Positions 22,630 to 34,044 are shown, counted from the stretch's first letter. The stretch: 64,000 nt of DNA from Ctenosaura bakeri (GCA_948474755.1 CAOLHI010002540.1:310001-374000), one strand, 5' to 3'. The notes: generated by a model from the letters alone, not told the origin. A program made the numbers and translations.

Positions 22630-24949
22630 TCTGCCATACTTGCACCAACTAAATTCAATAGGTACTGTTTGAAGAAGACCAGGGTGCAAATGCTTACCAA
22701 ACTTTAAAGATTAGGAGCTTCTTAGGGAGGAAAAAAAGGCAGTAACCCTAATTTGACAATATACAGTGATTTAAAGCCGCAGCTTTGAAGAGTTAAACAC
22801 CCAAATCCCTGAGACCCCATGGATGCATATGTTAGTTTTTGTCTCTCCCATCATCATTTTCTAAAAAAAAATTCCGCTTCTTGCTATGTTTAGGAATTTT
22901 CAGATTTTAGGCAATTGCTGCCAAGTGAATCAAAGTACTGAACCATCCTTAAGGAAAACAGGACTTATCTTAGGACATCCCGATTTAAAATCGTTTATTA
23001 TAAATCCAGAGGCCTGTCCCTCCCTCCCCCTCTCTTTACTTACACTTATTGGATTGTTGAATTCAAAAATATAGCTGTGTTAATCTGGATTAGACTAACT
23101 CTAATGAATTGGTATCATAAGCTTTTGTCAATGTAAGTCTCCAAACTCTTATGCTACCAGCTTCTTTCTCTCAGTTAGTCTTCTTGTATTGTTCTGAGGT
23201 TCTTGGATAATGTGTGAAATATAAGTCTATTTTAAAAAATGAAATAAATACATTACATGCTAATGCTCAAGAAAAATGAGGCAAGATGGACTGTCTATCT
23301 GTCCAGCTATATACAAATGTAATTCCATTTCTACCACCCACCTGATAGTTTCTAAGTAATCCCAGAGCAATTAATTACGTAAATGCCATGCCCTTATATG
23401 AAGCACAGAGAACTACTGTCTCCAGTGCAGTTTTCTGAATTTGATACTATTTTTTTTTTTTTGTACCTATTTTAGGCAGCCTCTGATAATGCCAGAGAAG
23501 CTAGAGTGCTAGGAATAAAACAAGTTCTGGTCTCCATTCCTGCAGTATAAATTATATTGTACTTCTCCTGTGAATTGCCAGTACTCCTGACAAGACTATG
23601 ATGACTGTAGTCTCCCTCTAAAAGAAAAAGTAAGCAAACAGAAGGGATGTGTTGTCACACAGAGAAATACCACTACATGCCATACCAAGCAGCGGCAATA
23701 AATTATGTGTAAGTATTGTACCTTGAAGCTGTGGATCTGAAAAACTTTTTACATGGAAACTAGAGAATCAAGTCTGATATAGTACTACCTCACCATTGGT
23801 TTGTCTCAAGGAAGTTACTCCAAATTTTGTGCCCACCAAAATCTCACCCCATTACATTTCTAAGATTTGTGGATATTTTTGCAACTAAGGTGAAAGTTAC
23901 TAAATAGATTTTCTATAGGGATTCTCTTATCCCTACAAATACCTGTTTTGATATAGCTGACTTTCTTACAGTGTTTCCAAGGGATTTGGAGACAATGTAT
24001 ACAATGATGATTCTGAAGTTACAAAGGAAGAGTAGTACATGCTACAGCACTGAACTGCAAGAAACATCTTTTGCCTTATGGTTTTTGCGACATAACATAT
24101 CCTGGGAGAGTTGTTGCTTACTGAAATAAACAAGAAGTACTTGCTCTTGTTAGATCCCGGATTCAAAATAGGTTTTGAGAGTCAAATGTTACCTTCAAAA
24201 GCCAAGAAAATACACTTGATCTCTAATGTTTGAAGTAAATGGAACTTAATTTTCAATGTAAGATTAGCATTGCCTTTTTTATTGCATGAAAAGAAAAAGA
24301 AAAATGTGAATGGCACTAAATGAACAGAATTAGCTTTTTGGCTCCAGAAATTCCAAGAAGCAGTAGATAATAAAAAGAAACAGCATATTCAGATTATGAA
24401 AAGTTGACTTGGGAGAAACTTATATGCTTTACTGGAGAGCAATCTACTTAAAGCCAACTGTATTCTATAGGTTAATTTATATCTTGTGTTATCCAGGTAG
24501 TTGACAACCATTCGTTAATGCTATTTCATTTTGTTATTTGCTGTAGCAGCAATGAATAACTCCCACAGTAAAGCCTGGATCCAATGAGCACAATGGTGCA
24601 GTGCAAATCTCTGTAAAGATACACTGTCATTGAAAGGTTGTCAGAGGCTGCTGGTTTGTCCTCAATTCCTTTCCAGGAACAAATTTGCTGCTATTGTGCA
24701 TCTGGAAAGGAATTGATGCAGACTCCACTGCCAGTATATAGCAGCTGTTTTTTCCTGGGGTGCACAAGGTTGGTGGGGACATGGCCTGATGCATTTTGCT
24801 CTAAAACAATGCCTGAGGAATGGAGCTCCAACCACACCCATCACTCATAGCTACTGTTGTGCAGCCAGGGCAAGGGATATGACACATCTGATTCCTCCTT
24901 CTCCAACAAGCCTCTTCATACTCTGACATAGCATGCTCTCTGTGTTATA
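22630..24949. other. no recognisable feature
   Basis: About 2.3 kb of AT-rich non-coding sequence with A and T homopolymer runs (22863, 23450). No domain-bearing open frame and no repeat family that I can name. Confidence 0.4.
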
Positions 24950-25370
24950 GGCCCTTTCTGCATGACATTTGCCATGTGAAAGGGTGCCTGGAGTGTTGCG
25001 TGATTGTGAGGAGCGATCTGCATGACACACTCACAATCGCGTGACACTCCAGGGGCTGGCAGGGGCCAATCACGCACCTTTTCATTTTTGGCTGGAAGCC
25101 AAAAATGGTGCATGATTGTGCATTGCTTCTGGGCGCCGCATGCACTTACCTAGTGTGTGGAGCCTCTGGAGCCGCACCGGTTGTGCTTCCTACCCCAGCG
25201 CAGCCTGGGAAACTCCCAGGCTGTGCTGCGAAAGGAAGAGGTGGGGCTCTCGCATGAGCAGGCAGCTCGTGCAGAGCTGAAGCAGCAGGGACATGAGAGA
25301 GTCTCGCCGGAGGCTGCTCATGCGATCCCCACACCCCAGCACCAGAAAAAGGTAAGGTGCAGAAAGGGCC
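24950..25370 (+). mobile_element. GC-rich MITE-like element, copy 5
   Basis: A 421-bp element with clear TIRs, GGCCCTTTCTGCAT at the left and GTGCAGAAAGGGCC at the right. ATA lies directly outside both ends (24947-24949, 25371-25373), a candidate 3-bp TSD. An internal hairpin lies at about 24988-25053, where CCTGGAGTGTTGCGTGATTG pairs with CAATCGCGTGACACTCCAGG. It is the best preserved copy of the subfamily that includes 15155 and 49254. The several open frames inside have no recognisable domain. Confidence 0.88.
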
Positions 25371-25587
25371 ATAGTCTCACTCCAGGAATTAATCTGGGCT
25401 TACTTAGTGTGGATCCTGAACTCTCACCAGAAGCCAAAATTATCAAACTGAGGCTATCATACTTTGGACGCAACATGAGATGACATGACTCATTGTAAAA
25501 AACAGTTCAGTTCAGTTAAGGCAGTAGAAAAACAGAAAGACCAGTAGAGAAAGCCACAGCCCTGGGTTTGCAAGACCTTGGGTCCTT

Positions 25588-25780
25588 TCCCATTACACAG
25601 TTATGATTCCACTTTAATTGTCATGACACTGTCCTGTAGAATCCTGGGATTTGCAGTTTAGAAATCTCTTCAAGTGAGCTCTAGTGTCTCACTAATCTAC
25701 AAGCCCAGAATCTTATAGGCTGCAGCCATGGCAACTGAAGTAGAACCATAATACTATATCTATGGTGTAAAAGAAACCCT
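25588..25780 (+). mobile_element. small palindromic MITE-like element
   Basis: The core GAATCCTGGGATTTGCAGTTTA pairs loosely with the later CTACAAGCCCAGAATCTTATAGG. It also parallels the core of the elements at 29907 and 60957 (CCTGNGGTTTGCAGTTTA and CTACAAACCCCAGAATTCC). Both outer parts include a CACTTTAATT / AACTGAAGTAGAA pair. The ends are worn and no TSD was seen. Confidence 0.6.
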
Positions 25781-25809
25781 GAGCAAAGCTATTGATTGCT
25801 GGAGCTCTT

Positions 25810-25878
25810 TGAGGCCTCTCACCCATAGTGTCACCCTAAGCTGAAGTCGGCTTGCCAGCAAATAACAAAAACAAAATC
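25810..25878 (+). mobile_element. CORE-SINE 3' fragment
   Basis: This is only the 3' module, TAGTGTCACCCTAAGCTGAAGTCGG followed by a GCCAGCAAATAACAAAAAC tail. It matches the end of the AAC-tailed CORE-SINE. The copy is 5'-truncated. Confidence 0.65.
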
Positions 25879-25879
25879 T

Positions 25880-26630
25880 TATGTACTAAGTTTTACCTTT
25901 AGAGATGAAGGAGAAATTCATCTGAGTCAATATTTTATAAGAGTTTAACAAAGTTATTTATTTCTGAAATGGTGAGAACATGAGATCTTAAACGATAAAT
26001 AAATAAAAAATGAACACAGGATGAAATGAAACTGATGGATTCAGCCATCTAGTCCCAGGGCTTTAAGTACTTACCTCTTTAAAGTTTGAATCCAAATCAT
26101 TATGTTTTTTTACTCTCTTAAGACTGAATTAGTAGGGCTCAAAACACATGATGCTAAAATTAAAATTCTGTGCCAAGGCAATCCTGCTTCTGTAACAAGG
26201 AAAACGCAAGTCCGTAACCTCTATAAATTATGAAAATTGAGCCAATTCAATTAATTCATCTTAGAATGCATAATTTATGTAATTTATTCAGATTTTCTCT
26301 ACTTATTTGTTATTTTGGATGAATGATCCTGGGGTTGTTAGTACCAAGGGGGCAAGAAACTATTCTGAATACCACTGCTGGAAATCTAGTTCAGCCATCC
26401 CCATTGCTACCTGAGGCTTCATCATGCGTTAACTGGATCTTTACAGCCATGTGGGCTAGATATGTTTTATAAAAGAGAGAAGGAAAGAAAGAAAGGAAAA
26501 AATAGATATTCTTATGAAGTTGAATGTTGCTGCCAATACAATATTACAGTACAATACAATACACTGTGTTATTAAAAATGGAAAATTACACAGATCTTTG
26601 TCAATAAATTTAAATCCTCTTGTTTGTAGC
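25880..26630. other. no recognisable feature
   Basis: AT-rich non-coding sequence with a short GAAA-rich stretch near 26480. Nothing else I can support. Confidence 0.4.
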
Positions 26631-26634
26631 TGTA

Positions 26635-27420
26635 CACCCCTACACTTTGATGTGGTTCAATCAATAAAGTGATACACTACTATGGCCAGAAGCTCTGCCA
26701 GATAAGAGGTAAGTTGACTGGGCATGTAAGCTAGGCCAAGGGGCTCATCACAAGCATAGCCAGGTCATTGGCAGGTCGCCAGATGCTCTTAAGTGCTAAC
26801 AAGCTTTCAGCTAGCCTTCGTTGAGACAATGCCTCTCCAACGTTCACACAGAAAGTTCTTTTCCTGTTATCTGGCACCTTCAGAAATTTTTCCTTTACCC
26901 CATGCCTGTCTGATAGCACAGAACTATCAAATCAGCCATTAATTCTTTGTCACCTACCTGCTAAGGCCCTCAGTCCATTCTAGACTCCATTGCCCATGTT
27001 GATTGCACGGCCTTCAGGCAGAAAAAGAGTACTTGAACCCACATTTTCCCTAGCTCAGATGTAGTACCTCAGCTCTTGAATGTCATTCTGTCACTCTAAA
27101 TCCCAATTTGTACTATTGTTAGACACAAGTCTAAGCCACACAGCTTTTTCTTCACTACTCTTCTGGATTGGTAAATGTCACCCATTCCCTGAAATATTGC
27201 TATCCACCTTTCCTCCCTTCCCTTTGGTTAGCTTTTGTGTGGGTGTGTGAACATCTGAATCTAGTGTGTGTGTTTGGTTAAATTCCCCCAAGAAACACAT
27301 TTTAGTCTACTTTTGAATATCTGGCTGATTCTTCCTGCAAGTTCCCCATAAACATTGGTGGAAAGATCTCACCAGGTTACCCCGCTCTTGCATCACACAT
27401 CCTAATTCTCCATATTTTCA
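26635..27420 (+). mobile_element. solo-LTR-like element, copy 2
   Basis: The start TGTAGCTGTACACCCCTACA and the end TCCATATTTTCA bracket about 786 bp. It shares several blocks with the LTR at 61914-62756: a promoter-like GCAGAAAAAGAGTACTTGAACC near 27018, a CTTCTGGATTGGTAAATGTC block near 27160, and the terminal CC(T)AATTCTCC region. Structure TG...CA, size and order of blocks fit a retroviral LTR without internal genes. No protein is encoded; the 62-codon minus frame inside is chance. Confidence 0.7.
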
Positions 27421-27496
27421 CTGAGACATGGTACTGCTAGAGGACTTCAAGGTCCCCCACGTTCTGGTGAAACACCTTGATGGTCTCATATCTATA

Positions 27497-27533
<37 letters not shown>

Positions 27534-27930
27534 CCTATAAAAGCAACAGATAGATAGACAGACAGACAGACAGATGATTAGATGATAGTGGTAGACATCC
27601 TATAAAGCTTTGTGTATGTGTGTTTGTGCAGCCTACAAAGCCACATGTGTACAAACCTTTAAGCTCAATCAATCAATAGCAGGCTCTTGAATGTACAATT
27701 CAGTAGTAGCCCTTGGTCAAAGTGAGGGACAAGAGTGTCTCATTTTATCTTCCCAGCACAGCCCACAGGCTTCTGGCATTACTAACCCCAAACAAGGAAA
27801 ATAAAGAAAGCAACAAACATGCAAAATGATATTTGTTTATAAAATAAAATAAATTGGTTATAAATGAGTGAACATAAATACGAACCAAATTATAAACTGG
27901 GGCAGCTGAACACAAACATACATACATACA

Positions 27931-27961
<31 letters not shown>

Positions 27962-28550
27962 CTCCAGACCACTTCTTTGTGATATGTCTGACCCTTTAAA
28001 AAGACATTTAAAAAACCCATTCTTCTACAACAGAATGGCTTGAACTATAACAGGCACAAATGTTTTGTTTCAGTCAAAGAAGGCATGCAGGCATACAGCT
28101 TTGCTTGAATTCAGTTGTGACCAATGGATCTGACATCACTCAGGTAGCAAATCAAATATTGAATTTGCCACTGTTCCTTTTGTAACAGCACTGAGTTGAA
28201 CAGGAGCTCTTCCAAAACAAAACCTTAGAGGAGATTGAATCCAGCATCAAGAGAGCCCATTTCCAACATGGAACAGCAGCTGCAGTAAAGTAAAAAATGG
28301 ATTCACTGCTCCCACAACAGTGACTCTCCCAGCAGACCCTGTCTAAATTGTTATAGAGATACAGATGCTCTTTTATACAACTCTTTGCCATGATATGTTT
28401 TCCCACTCCAAAAACTACAAAGAAAAAGGAGGAGGAGGAGGAGGAGAGCATTCTTTTTTTAAAAATAGTTTAAATTCTATAAGCAGACTAAATGCCATTT
28501 TTAGAAAAAAAATGTTTGATTTTATTTACATATGCATTTATCTTTTTTTT
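27421..28550. other. non-coding stretch with three microsatellites
   Basis: It contains (GT)n at 27499-27531, a GATA/GACA run at 27547-27587, (CATA)n at 27917-27960 and a short (GGA)n at 28423-28444. The CATA array explains a Tyr/Val/Cys/Met repeat frame on the minus strand. No gene seen. Confidence 0.75.
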
Positions 28551-28554
28551 TTTA

Positions 28555-28620
28555 TCTCCTAAGCTATTTTGAGTTTCCACTTTGAGTAAACGGTGGGGCA
28601 TAAATAAAGTAAAATAATAC
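28555..28620 (+). mobile_element. 3' tail of a Sauria-type SINE or BovB-like LINE
   Basis: The sequence AGCTATTTTGAGTTTCCACT, then GGGGCATAAATAAAGTAAAATAATA, resembles the common reptile tail (AGCCGCTTTGAGT... GGTATAAATAAAG). It is only the last ~65 bases and is diverged. Confidence 0.55.
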
Positions 28621-28624
28621 AGTG

Positions 28625-29091
28625 ATTTCATACAATTTAAAGACTACGGTAGTGGCAGAAGCCCCTTTACTTTCATGAGGCAAAGTCCCTGAAATCTGGA
28701 AAGTAGATAATGCTTTTGGAGCCCCTTTTGGAGAACTTCACAATAAATCTGAGAATTCTGTTGACTTCTGTATTTTATTTTACTTATTGATAACTAAATG
28801 CTATTTTTTTGTGTATATCTACAACTTTCTTGACTTTCATTGTTTCACTGGCTTGGCCTTTTTTTTCTGTCTGCAATACCATTCACCAAGTTCCACAGTA
28901 CTGAAAATCTCAAGCGTTCTCTGTATTTATAAATAGACACATACATAACATTTTTATTCTCTGACACGATATGGCCCTCAAAATACTAAGAATACAGTCT
29001 GTTCAATGTATTTTAATTCAAAGGGACATTTCTTGAGATGTAGTACCAAGGATGAGGTTGAGTTCTGGCCTGCCATGAATTGTCTTTCTAA
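28625..29091. other. no recognisable feature
   Basis: AT-rich non-coding sequence before a MITE. Nothing identified. Confidence 0.4.
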
Positions 29092-29478
29092 GGCCCTTTC
29101 TGCATGTTACCTGCTCGCAGAGGTGGGGAATGCCGTTCGTGCAAGCAGCCTCTTGAGTGAGGCACTCACATCACTCCTCCATTCTCCCACAGTTGGCTTC
29201 CTGGTTGCGCAACCGTTGCTGTAGGCTGCGCTGGGGGAGGAAGCGCAACTGGCCCGCTCATCTGATGCACCACACGGCAGGTAAATGTGCGAGGGCTTGG
29301 GAGCATTGTGCACTGCACAGTATTTTTGGCTCCCAGCTGAAAATAATAAAATGTGCTCGCATCCCGCTTTAGGCTCATGAGCATCGCGTGAATGGGAGTG
29401 CATCATACGGACCAACACTCCCATTCATGCGATGCTCAAGGGGCCCTCTCGCAACAGAAACTGCGTGCGAAAAGAGCC
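29092..29478 (+). mobile_element. GC-rich MITE-like element, copy 6
   Basis: The left end GGCCCTTTCTGCATG and right end GTGCGAAAAGAGCC are TIRs. TAA (29089-29091) and CAA (29479-29481) lie outside, possibly one worn 3-bp TSD. Near the right end the sequence around 29372-29440 forms a hairpin: ATGAGCATCGCGTGAATGGG pairs with CCCATTCATGCGATGCTCA. It belongs to the same subfamily as 32382. The ~100-codon frames are composition artefacts. Confidence 0.83.
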
Positions 29479-29484
29479 CAAGAA

Positions 29485-29900
29485 TACCTTTGTTTCCGCA
29501 ATCCAAGAGTTTTATACAGTGAAGATTTTATTAAAGATTATATACAGGGCACTGTAGTTGCTGTCTGATTATTCAGTTCCTTTCTCAGCAATTAATCTCA
29601 TCATCACATTTATGGGATGGTATTTGTGATTTACTAATGTATCTAGTGAAGCTCAATAACATCTGTTTAATATATGCTTTGTAGAAGTAATGTAATTAGT
29701 CTAACAACTCACCTTGATGATCTAGAATTGTCACAGATCTTTATGTCGGTTTTGCTGTTTATTTTCTCTGACAATGTGCAAAATACTGCCTTTATTTATG
29801 CTTATGTATTGCCTGAATGTTAGTGTTAATTATTGAAATACTTATGTACACCAACAGAACTGTCCCCCCATACACACATACCCATGGAGAACCAGCTCAT
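29485..29900. other. no recognisable feature
   Basis: AT-rich non-coding sequence between two MITEs. Nothing identified. Confidence 0.4.
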
Positions 29901-29906
29901 TCTTGA

Positions 29907-30104
29907 GCATTTCTGCAGTACACTGTTATAATTCTATTATTTCACTTTCAATATCCTATGTTATCCTGTGGTTTGCAGTTTAGGTAGGGGCATTTGGAAT
30001 TCTCATCCAGAAAGCTCTTTGGCCTCAGGAAACTACAAACCCCAGAATTCCATAGGATGTTGAAAGTGGAACAATGGTATTATAATAAAATAGTGCAGAA
30101 AGGC
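29907..30104 (+). mobile_element. palindromic MITE, larger relative of 60957
   Basis: It starts GCATTTCTGCAGTACACTGT and ends AATAGTGCAGAAAGGC. The arms pair through most of their length, with CACTTTCAATATCCTATG opposite CATAGGATGTTGAAAGTGG. The interior (TTTGCAGTTTAGG and CTACAAACCCCAGAATTCC) is also self-complementary. It is about 198 bp with no coding capacity. Confidence 0.78.
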
Positions 30105-30326
30105 CCCTTGTGTCTTATGTGCTGATTCTTACCAGAAATATATATACTTCTCATCAAATGCAACATAGGGATGGGACATGTATCCATCACAGCTAGAAAA
30201 CTGAAATCACAGCTTCCACTTTGGGGGGAAAAAAAACTGAGAATGAGATCAGTGCTTTCCATTAGACTGTCTTTCTGAATATGTTCCAGTAATGAATAAG
30301 TAAATGGACTATACTGTGTTCTAGAA

Positions 30327-30490
30327 CAGTGCTTTTCACTATTGGGAATTGGCATTAAAAAAGAAAGAAAGAAAAAAGCTAAGGAGCAGGGACCTGGTCA
30401 CCATTGTTTCTTTCTTTCTTTTAAACTTGACACAGACTGACAGGTGACAGCTCATAGAGAATCACTGGACTGCCAATTTGAGTAGTACTG
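30327..30490 (+). mobile_element. short hAT-like MITE
   Basis: The left end CAGTGCTTTTCA and the reverse complement of the right end, CAGTACTACTCA, form 12-bp TIRs of hAT type with two mismatches. The flanking octamers TTCTAGAA (30319-30326) and GCCTAGAA (30491-30498) agree at six of eight positions, consistent with an 8-bp hAT TSD of the NTCTAGAN kind. The 164-bp body is non-coding and has a short GAAA-rich part. Confidence 0.65.
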
Positions 30491-30649
30491 GCCTAGAACA
30501 TTTCCAGCCAAGCCACCTTCATTTCATATATCTTGAGACCCCCCCAGAGCTAATGAGACTTGATAGACATTCTCTGGATTGTGGTACTCAATGAGGGTGG
30601 AAATATTACTTTGTATATAAGAGGCCTAAAGGCCTGTTGCTGCTTAAAC

Positions 30650-31060
30650 TGCACTGCAGAATTAACACATTCATCACTTTATTTATATCCCGCTTTTCTC
30701 CCAAATTGAGACTCAAGGTAGCATAGAAAAAGCAGAAAATGTGATTAAAACAATGTTAAACAATGGCAGAATTAAAACCATTTAAATATTACTTTAAAAC
30801 TAAGATTAAATTATTAAAAATCAATTTTCAAAGGCTTGCCAGAAAAGAGAGGTCTTAATTTGCTGCCAAAAGGTCTACGAAGAGAGAGCTATCCTAGCTT
30901 TCCCAAGGAGCCAATTCCAGAGTGTGGAAGCAACCACAAAGAAAGACCTCCCCTGTGGTAGCAACTCCACTGCTTATGGACTTACCCTCAACAAAGTCCA
31001 GCCCATGCCCCTGCCCCAGAACCCAGACAGGACTCTTCCCAACAGCCACACCCTAGAGAC
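30650..31060 (-). mobile_element. 3' end of an L2/CR1-like LINE, inverted
   Basis: Read on the minus strand the element ends in GAGAAAAGCGGGATATAAATAAAG near 30675-30700, the usual reptile tail. Upstream (about 30830-30935) translated minus-strand sequence reads T-L-W-N-W-L-L, then Q-I-K-T-S-L-F-W-Q-A-F, with a stop between. This resembles the W-N-x-L-P...F-K-x-x-L-K-T-x-L-F C-terminus common to L2/CR1-type ORF2. It is only a decayed terminal piece. Confidence 0.55.
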
Positions 31061-31660
31061 ATGAGAGGGACAGCACTTACAGCAGCCAGTACAGGTAGAA
31101 AAGAGACAGCCCAGGCTTCTGGCAATATTTATCTAGGAAGAGCTTGTTAATTAGGCCACGGATGAGTAGGATGCTGAGGCTATATAATCAGGACAGCAGA
31201 AAGATGCTGGAACCTACTGACTCAGTTGGAGGTGACAGTCTTGCTGACTCCTGCATTCTTTGCTCGTGGTCTTCGGACCTTAGACCTAGGACCTTTGCCT
31301 AGACTATAGATCCTGCTTTTGGACACCCCATCTCTTGACTCTTAGAGACTTCAGACTTGGTCGCTTTAAGCCTGATATGAACCTGGACGGTTCTAACACA
31401 CTGTTGCTAGTTGCTGCTGATTACAAAACTGGGAAGCTTCGGCAGGCTGCCAGCACAGGACTACCAGGGAAGTAACAGTGTCCAGCTGGGGTTGAATGGT
31501 GGTTCCTGGTGGAATTGCAGGCTCAGGACTTTAGTGAAGAGGTAGCAAGCAAGCACTCACATATGGTTCCAGGAAGCTTGCTGGTACAGCAGAGAAATGG
31601 CAAACAGGCAAGTTTCCCTCCTTTAGCTTCAAAGTGGTCCTCCAATTCTCTTCACCATGG
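31061..31660. other. unclassified region with a TATA-like motif
   Basis: Around 31180 there is GGCTATATAATCAGGACAGC followed by a C/T- and GAC-rich region (CTTCGGACCTTAGACCTAGG). This could be the promoter part of an LTR, but I cannot find its ends or a partner. It is noted only as composition unlike the neighbours. Confidence 0.25.
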
Positions 31661-32381
31661 TTCAGATTACTTCTTTTGCTGATTAACATTTGGTATTTGA
31701 CCCAAGTAAAAGTTGTTCATTCCAGACTCTGTCAAATCATTTGAACCAGAGTCTAGCAGTTCTGCTTACCATTGCACTCATGCAGAGAGAAAGAAGTCAT
31801 GTCATTCAGGCAATCTGGGTAATTCATCTCTAAAACATTACAGAAGTAATGTGGAAACAGACCACAAAGAAGCAATTCCCATGTCTCTGTACAGACATAC
31901 AAATATCTTGTGACTGTTATTTGAAACAATTACAGGTTTTTTTTCTTGAGCTGATGATAACTAGGATTATTATAAAGCTGGTCATTCAATGTCTGCATTG
32001 TGCTTTATTAGATTTTAAATTTTTGACCGATGTGCAACGTGCACATTAAGATATTGCATTCACTACAAGTTATGGGGATGCTCTGATGGACTAAATAGAA
32101 TGCAACAAATTCATAAATGATAGGTCGATCAGCAGCTATAATGAACTTGGTAATTATTCCATTAGCAAACTAGGGCTCCTGGAGATCTGAACCTGGCTTT
32201 CCTCTTCGTCCTCAGGGCAAATGGAATAATCTCAGGACAAGAGTACTGCCCTAAAAAGAAAAGGCTTTACTTGGTTTTCTTTTTCTTGCTGCTAGAACCT
32301 GTTGCCATGGGCTGCTTTGGAGTGATTGTTTTAGTCTCTCCATGGGATCATCCTGCTACCCCCTTTCTTCCTCCTCTCAAA
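31661..32381. other. no recognisable feature
   Basis: Non-coding sequence. Open frames at 31713-31913 and 31849-32049 have no domain. Confidence 0.4.
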
Positions 32382-32793
32382 GGCCCTTTTCGCACCTTAC
32401 CTTCATCGCTGCAGTGGGGAGCGGTGCTCGCGCGAGCCGCTCACAACAGCCTTCTGACTCCCGCATTGGCTTCCTGGTAGCGCGACCGTCGCGCTGGCGC
32501 CCCGCCCCTTCCTTCCGCAGCACAGTCTAGGAGTTGTAGGCTGCACTGGGGGAAGGAAGCATGACTGGCCCGGCTCGCCAAAGCACTGCATGCAGGTAAA
32601 TGTGCGAGGACGCTGTGTGCATTGTGCGAGCGTGCAGTATTTTCAGCTTACAGCCGAAAATTAAAAAATGTGTGCTCGCCCCGCTTTAGACTCGTGAGTG
32701 TCACATGAGTAGGAGTGCGTTGTATGGAGTGATGCTCTTATTCACGCAACACTCAAGGGGCGCTCGCGCAAAAAAAAGCATGCCAAAAGGGCC
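32382..32793 (+). mobile_element. GC-rich MITE-like element, copy 7
   Basis: TIRs are GGCCCTTTTCGCACC at the left and GCCAAAAGGGCC at the right. AAA lies outside both ends (32379-32381, 32794-32796), a candidate 3-bp TSD. It is strongly CpG-rich (GCTCGCGCGAGCCGC near 32427, GCGCTGGCGCCCC near 32490). It ends with the same hairpin region as 29092: GAGTAGGAGTGCG near 32708 against CTTATTCACGCAACACTC near 32738. It has the highest CpG density I see in the window. Confidence 0.88.
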
Positions 32794-32998
32794 AAAGTTT
32801 CTCAGACTAGCAGTAGGGAACCATAGGAGCAGGAAAGTGCTTCATTCCCCCCAAAATTGTTGAATGCAAGATTCCTACACTGTGATATTTTCTGTCTTAT
32901 GCTCTGAATTCTGTTTCCATCTTCCTCACCATACCATAAGGGTTCTCACTGGTCTTACTCTGAGGCACAGATTGGTTGTATCATTGTTAGCAAAAAGG

Positions 32999-33476
32999 AT
33001 AAATGGATTCTCCTCAAATTCTTTATTCTACTTTTCTCTTTTGTCCTGTTTCTCCTTCATCCCATACCAACAGCTCCTAACTAAACATCTTTTTCCTTTC
33101 TTCTTTCTCTTTTTCATCTTCTTTCTCCTTTTTCCCCCAACTTCCAACTATACCAGTCTTCTCCACTGTTCCAAAATCAGTCACTTTCTCTGTTCCTTGA
33201 TCTCCTTCTCTGTCCTCAAACTGTCTTCTTTCTTTCTCATCCTTTTTATCCTTCTCTCTCCCTCATACAATGTTTGGCTAAGTACTTTCTCTTTTCCTTA
33301 TCCCTCTCTTTTTCTTCTCTTCCTCCTTGACATTATCTAGTTGGCTCATCTTCTCCTTCCTTTCCTAATTCTCTTTCTCTCTAATTCTCTCTCTTTCTCT
33401 TTATATTTCTCCTTAATTCCACTCTCCTGGCACTATTTCTCTCTCCCATATTTCCATCTCTCTTCTTTTCTCCCTT
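32999..33476. repeat. polypyrimidine-rich tract, first part
   Basis: Nearly 480 bases are dominated by C and T on the plus strand, with many TTTCTC, CTTCTCC and TCTTTC words and few G. It accounts for most of the 158-codon open frame at 32864-33340, which is Phe/Ser/Leu-rich low complexity and not a recognisable protein. The tract is interrupted by a CORE-SINE and resumes after it. Confidence 0.85.
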
Positions 33477-33487
33477 ATATTATTTCT
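33477..33487. repeat. left TSD of the CORE-SINE at 33488
   Basis: The 11-mer atattatttct is matched by atattctttct at 33732-33742, one mismatch, directly outside the SINE ends. Confidence 0.75.
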
Positions 33488-33731
33488 AGAGTCAGTGTAG
33501 TGTAGTGGTTTGAGCCTGGATTATGACCTTGGAGACCTGGTTTTGAATCTTTGTTCAGCCATAGAAACCCATTGGAGGGTCTTTGGTGAGTCCCACTCTC
33601 TCAGCCTCAGAGGAATGCAAAGAGAAGCTCTCTCTGAAAAAAATCTTGCCAAGAAAACCTCATGACATGTTTGCCTTAGTGTCACCATAAGTTGGAAAGA
33701 ACGTGAAGATGCACAACAGCAGCGATAACAA
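33488..33731 (+). mobile_element. CORE-SINE (MIR-like, AAC-tailed), full length
   Basis: It has a tRNA-like head with box A-like GTGTAGTGGTTTGAGC and box B-like GGTTTTGAATC. A MIR-like core follows, with TCTCTCAGCCTCAGAGG. The 3' module reads CTTGCCAAGAAAACCTCATG, then TTAGTGTCACCATAAGTTGG, and ends in a short ACAACAGCAGCGATAACA tail. It is flanked by an 11-bp TSD. It is the most complete copy and serves as reference for the others. Confidence 0.9.
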
Positions 33732-33742
33732 ATATTCTTTCT

Positions 33743-34040
33743 TCTTCTACCCCATTTCTTCTAGCTACATTCATCATCTTCCTTCTTCTTTCTCCTCCCT
33801 TCCTTCTTTGTTTCTCATATACATTATCCATTGCTCCAATCTCATTCAGTAAAACTTTTAAGCCATGGCTCATGTATGTTAAAGAGTCAGCATTATATCT
33901 AGATCTCCCATTAAAGTCAAAATGGGTTACTTCCGGATATAAATGCCTAGGTAGGATTGCTTGTTGATCTTAGTTGCCCAACTAGTCTCTCATCTCCACT
34001 TCTTTCTCCTCCTTATTTTCTCCTCCTAATTTTTAATATC
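33743..34040. repeat. polypyrimidine-rich tract, second part
   Basis: C/T-rich sequence resumes immediately after the SINE (CTTCTTCTACCCC, CTTCCTTCTTCTTTCTCC). It fades past 33835, with another short pyrimidine block at 33975-34030. Confidence 0.7.
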
Positions 34041-34044
34041 ATGA

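Noticed and set aside
24638..25483. Several frames of 60-108 codons around the MITE at 24950
   Set aside because: They are composition artefacts on both strands, and no frame is shared with the related MITE copies as a conserved protein.
27745..28020. Frame with a Tyr-Val-Cys-Met repeat
   Set aside because: It is produced by the (CATA)n microsatellite at 27917-27960.
32864..33340. 158-codon open frame rich in Phe, Ser and Leu, possible membrane protein
   Set aside because: It is largely the translation of a polypyrimidine-rich tract. The hydrophobic appearance is due to TTT/TTC/CTT/TCT codons and there is no conserved domain.
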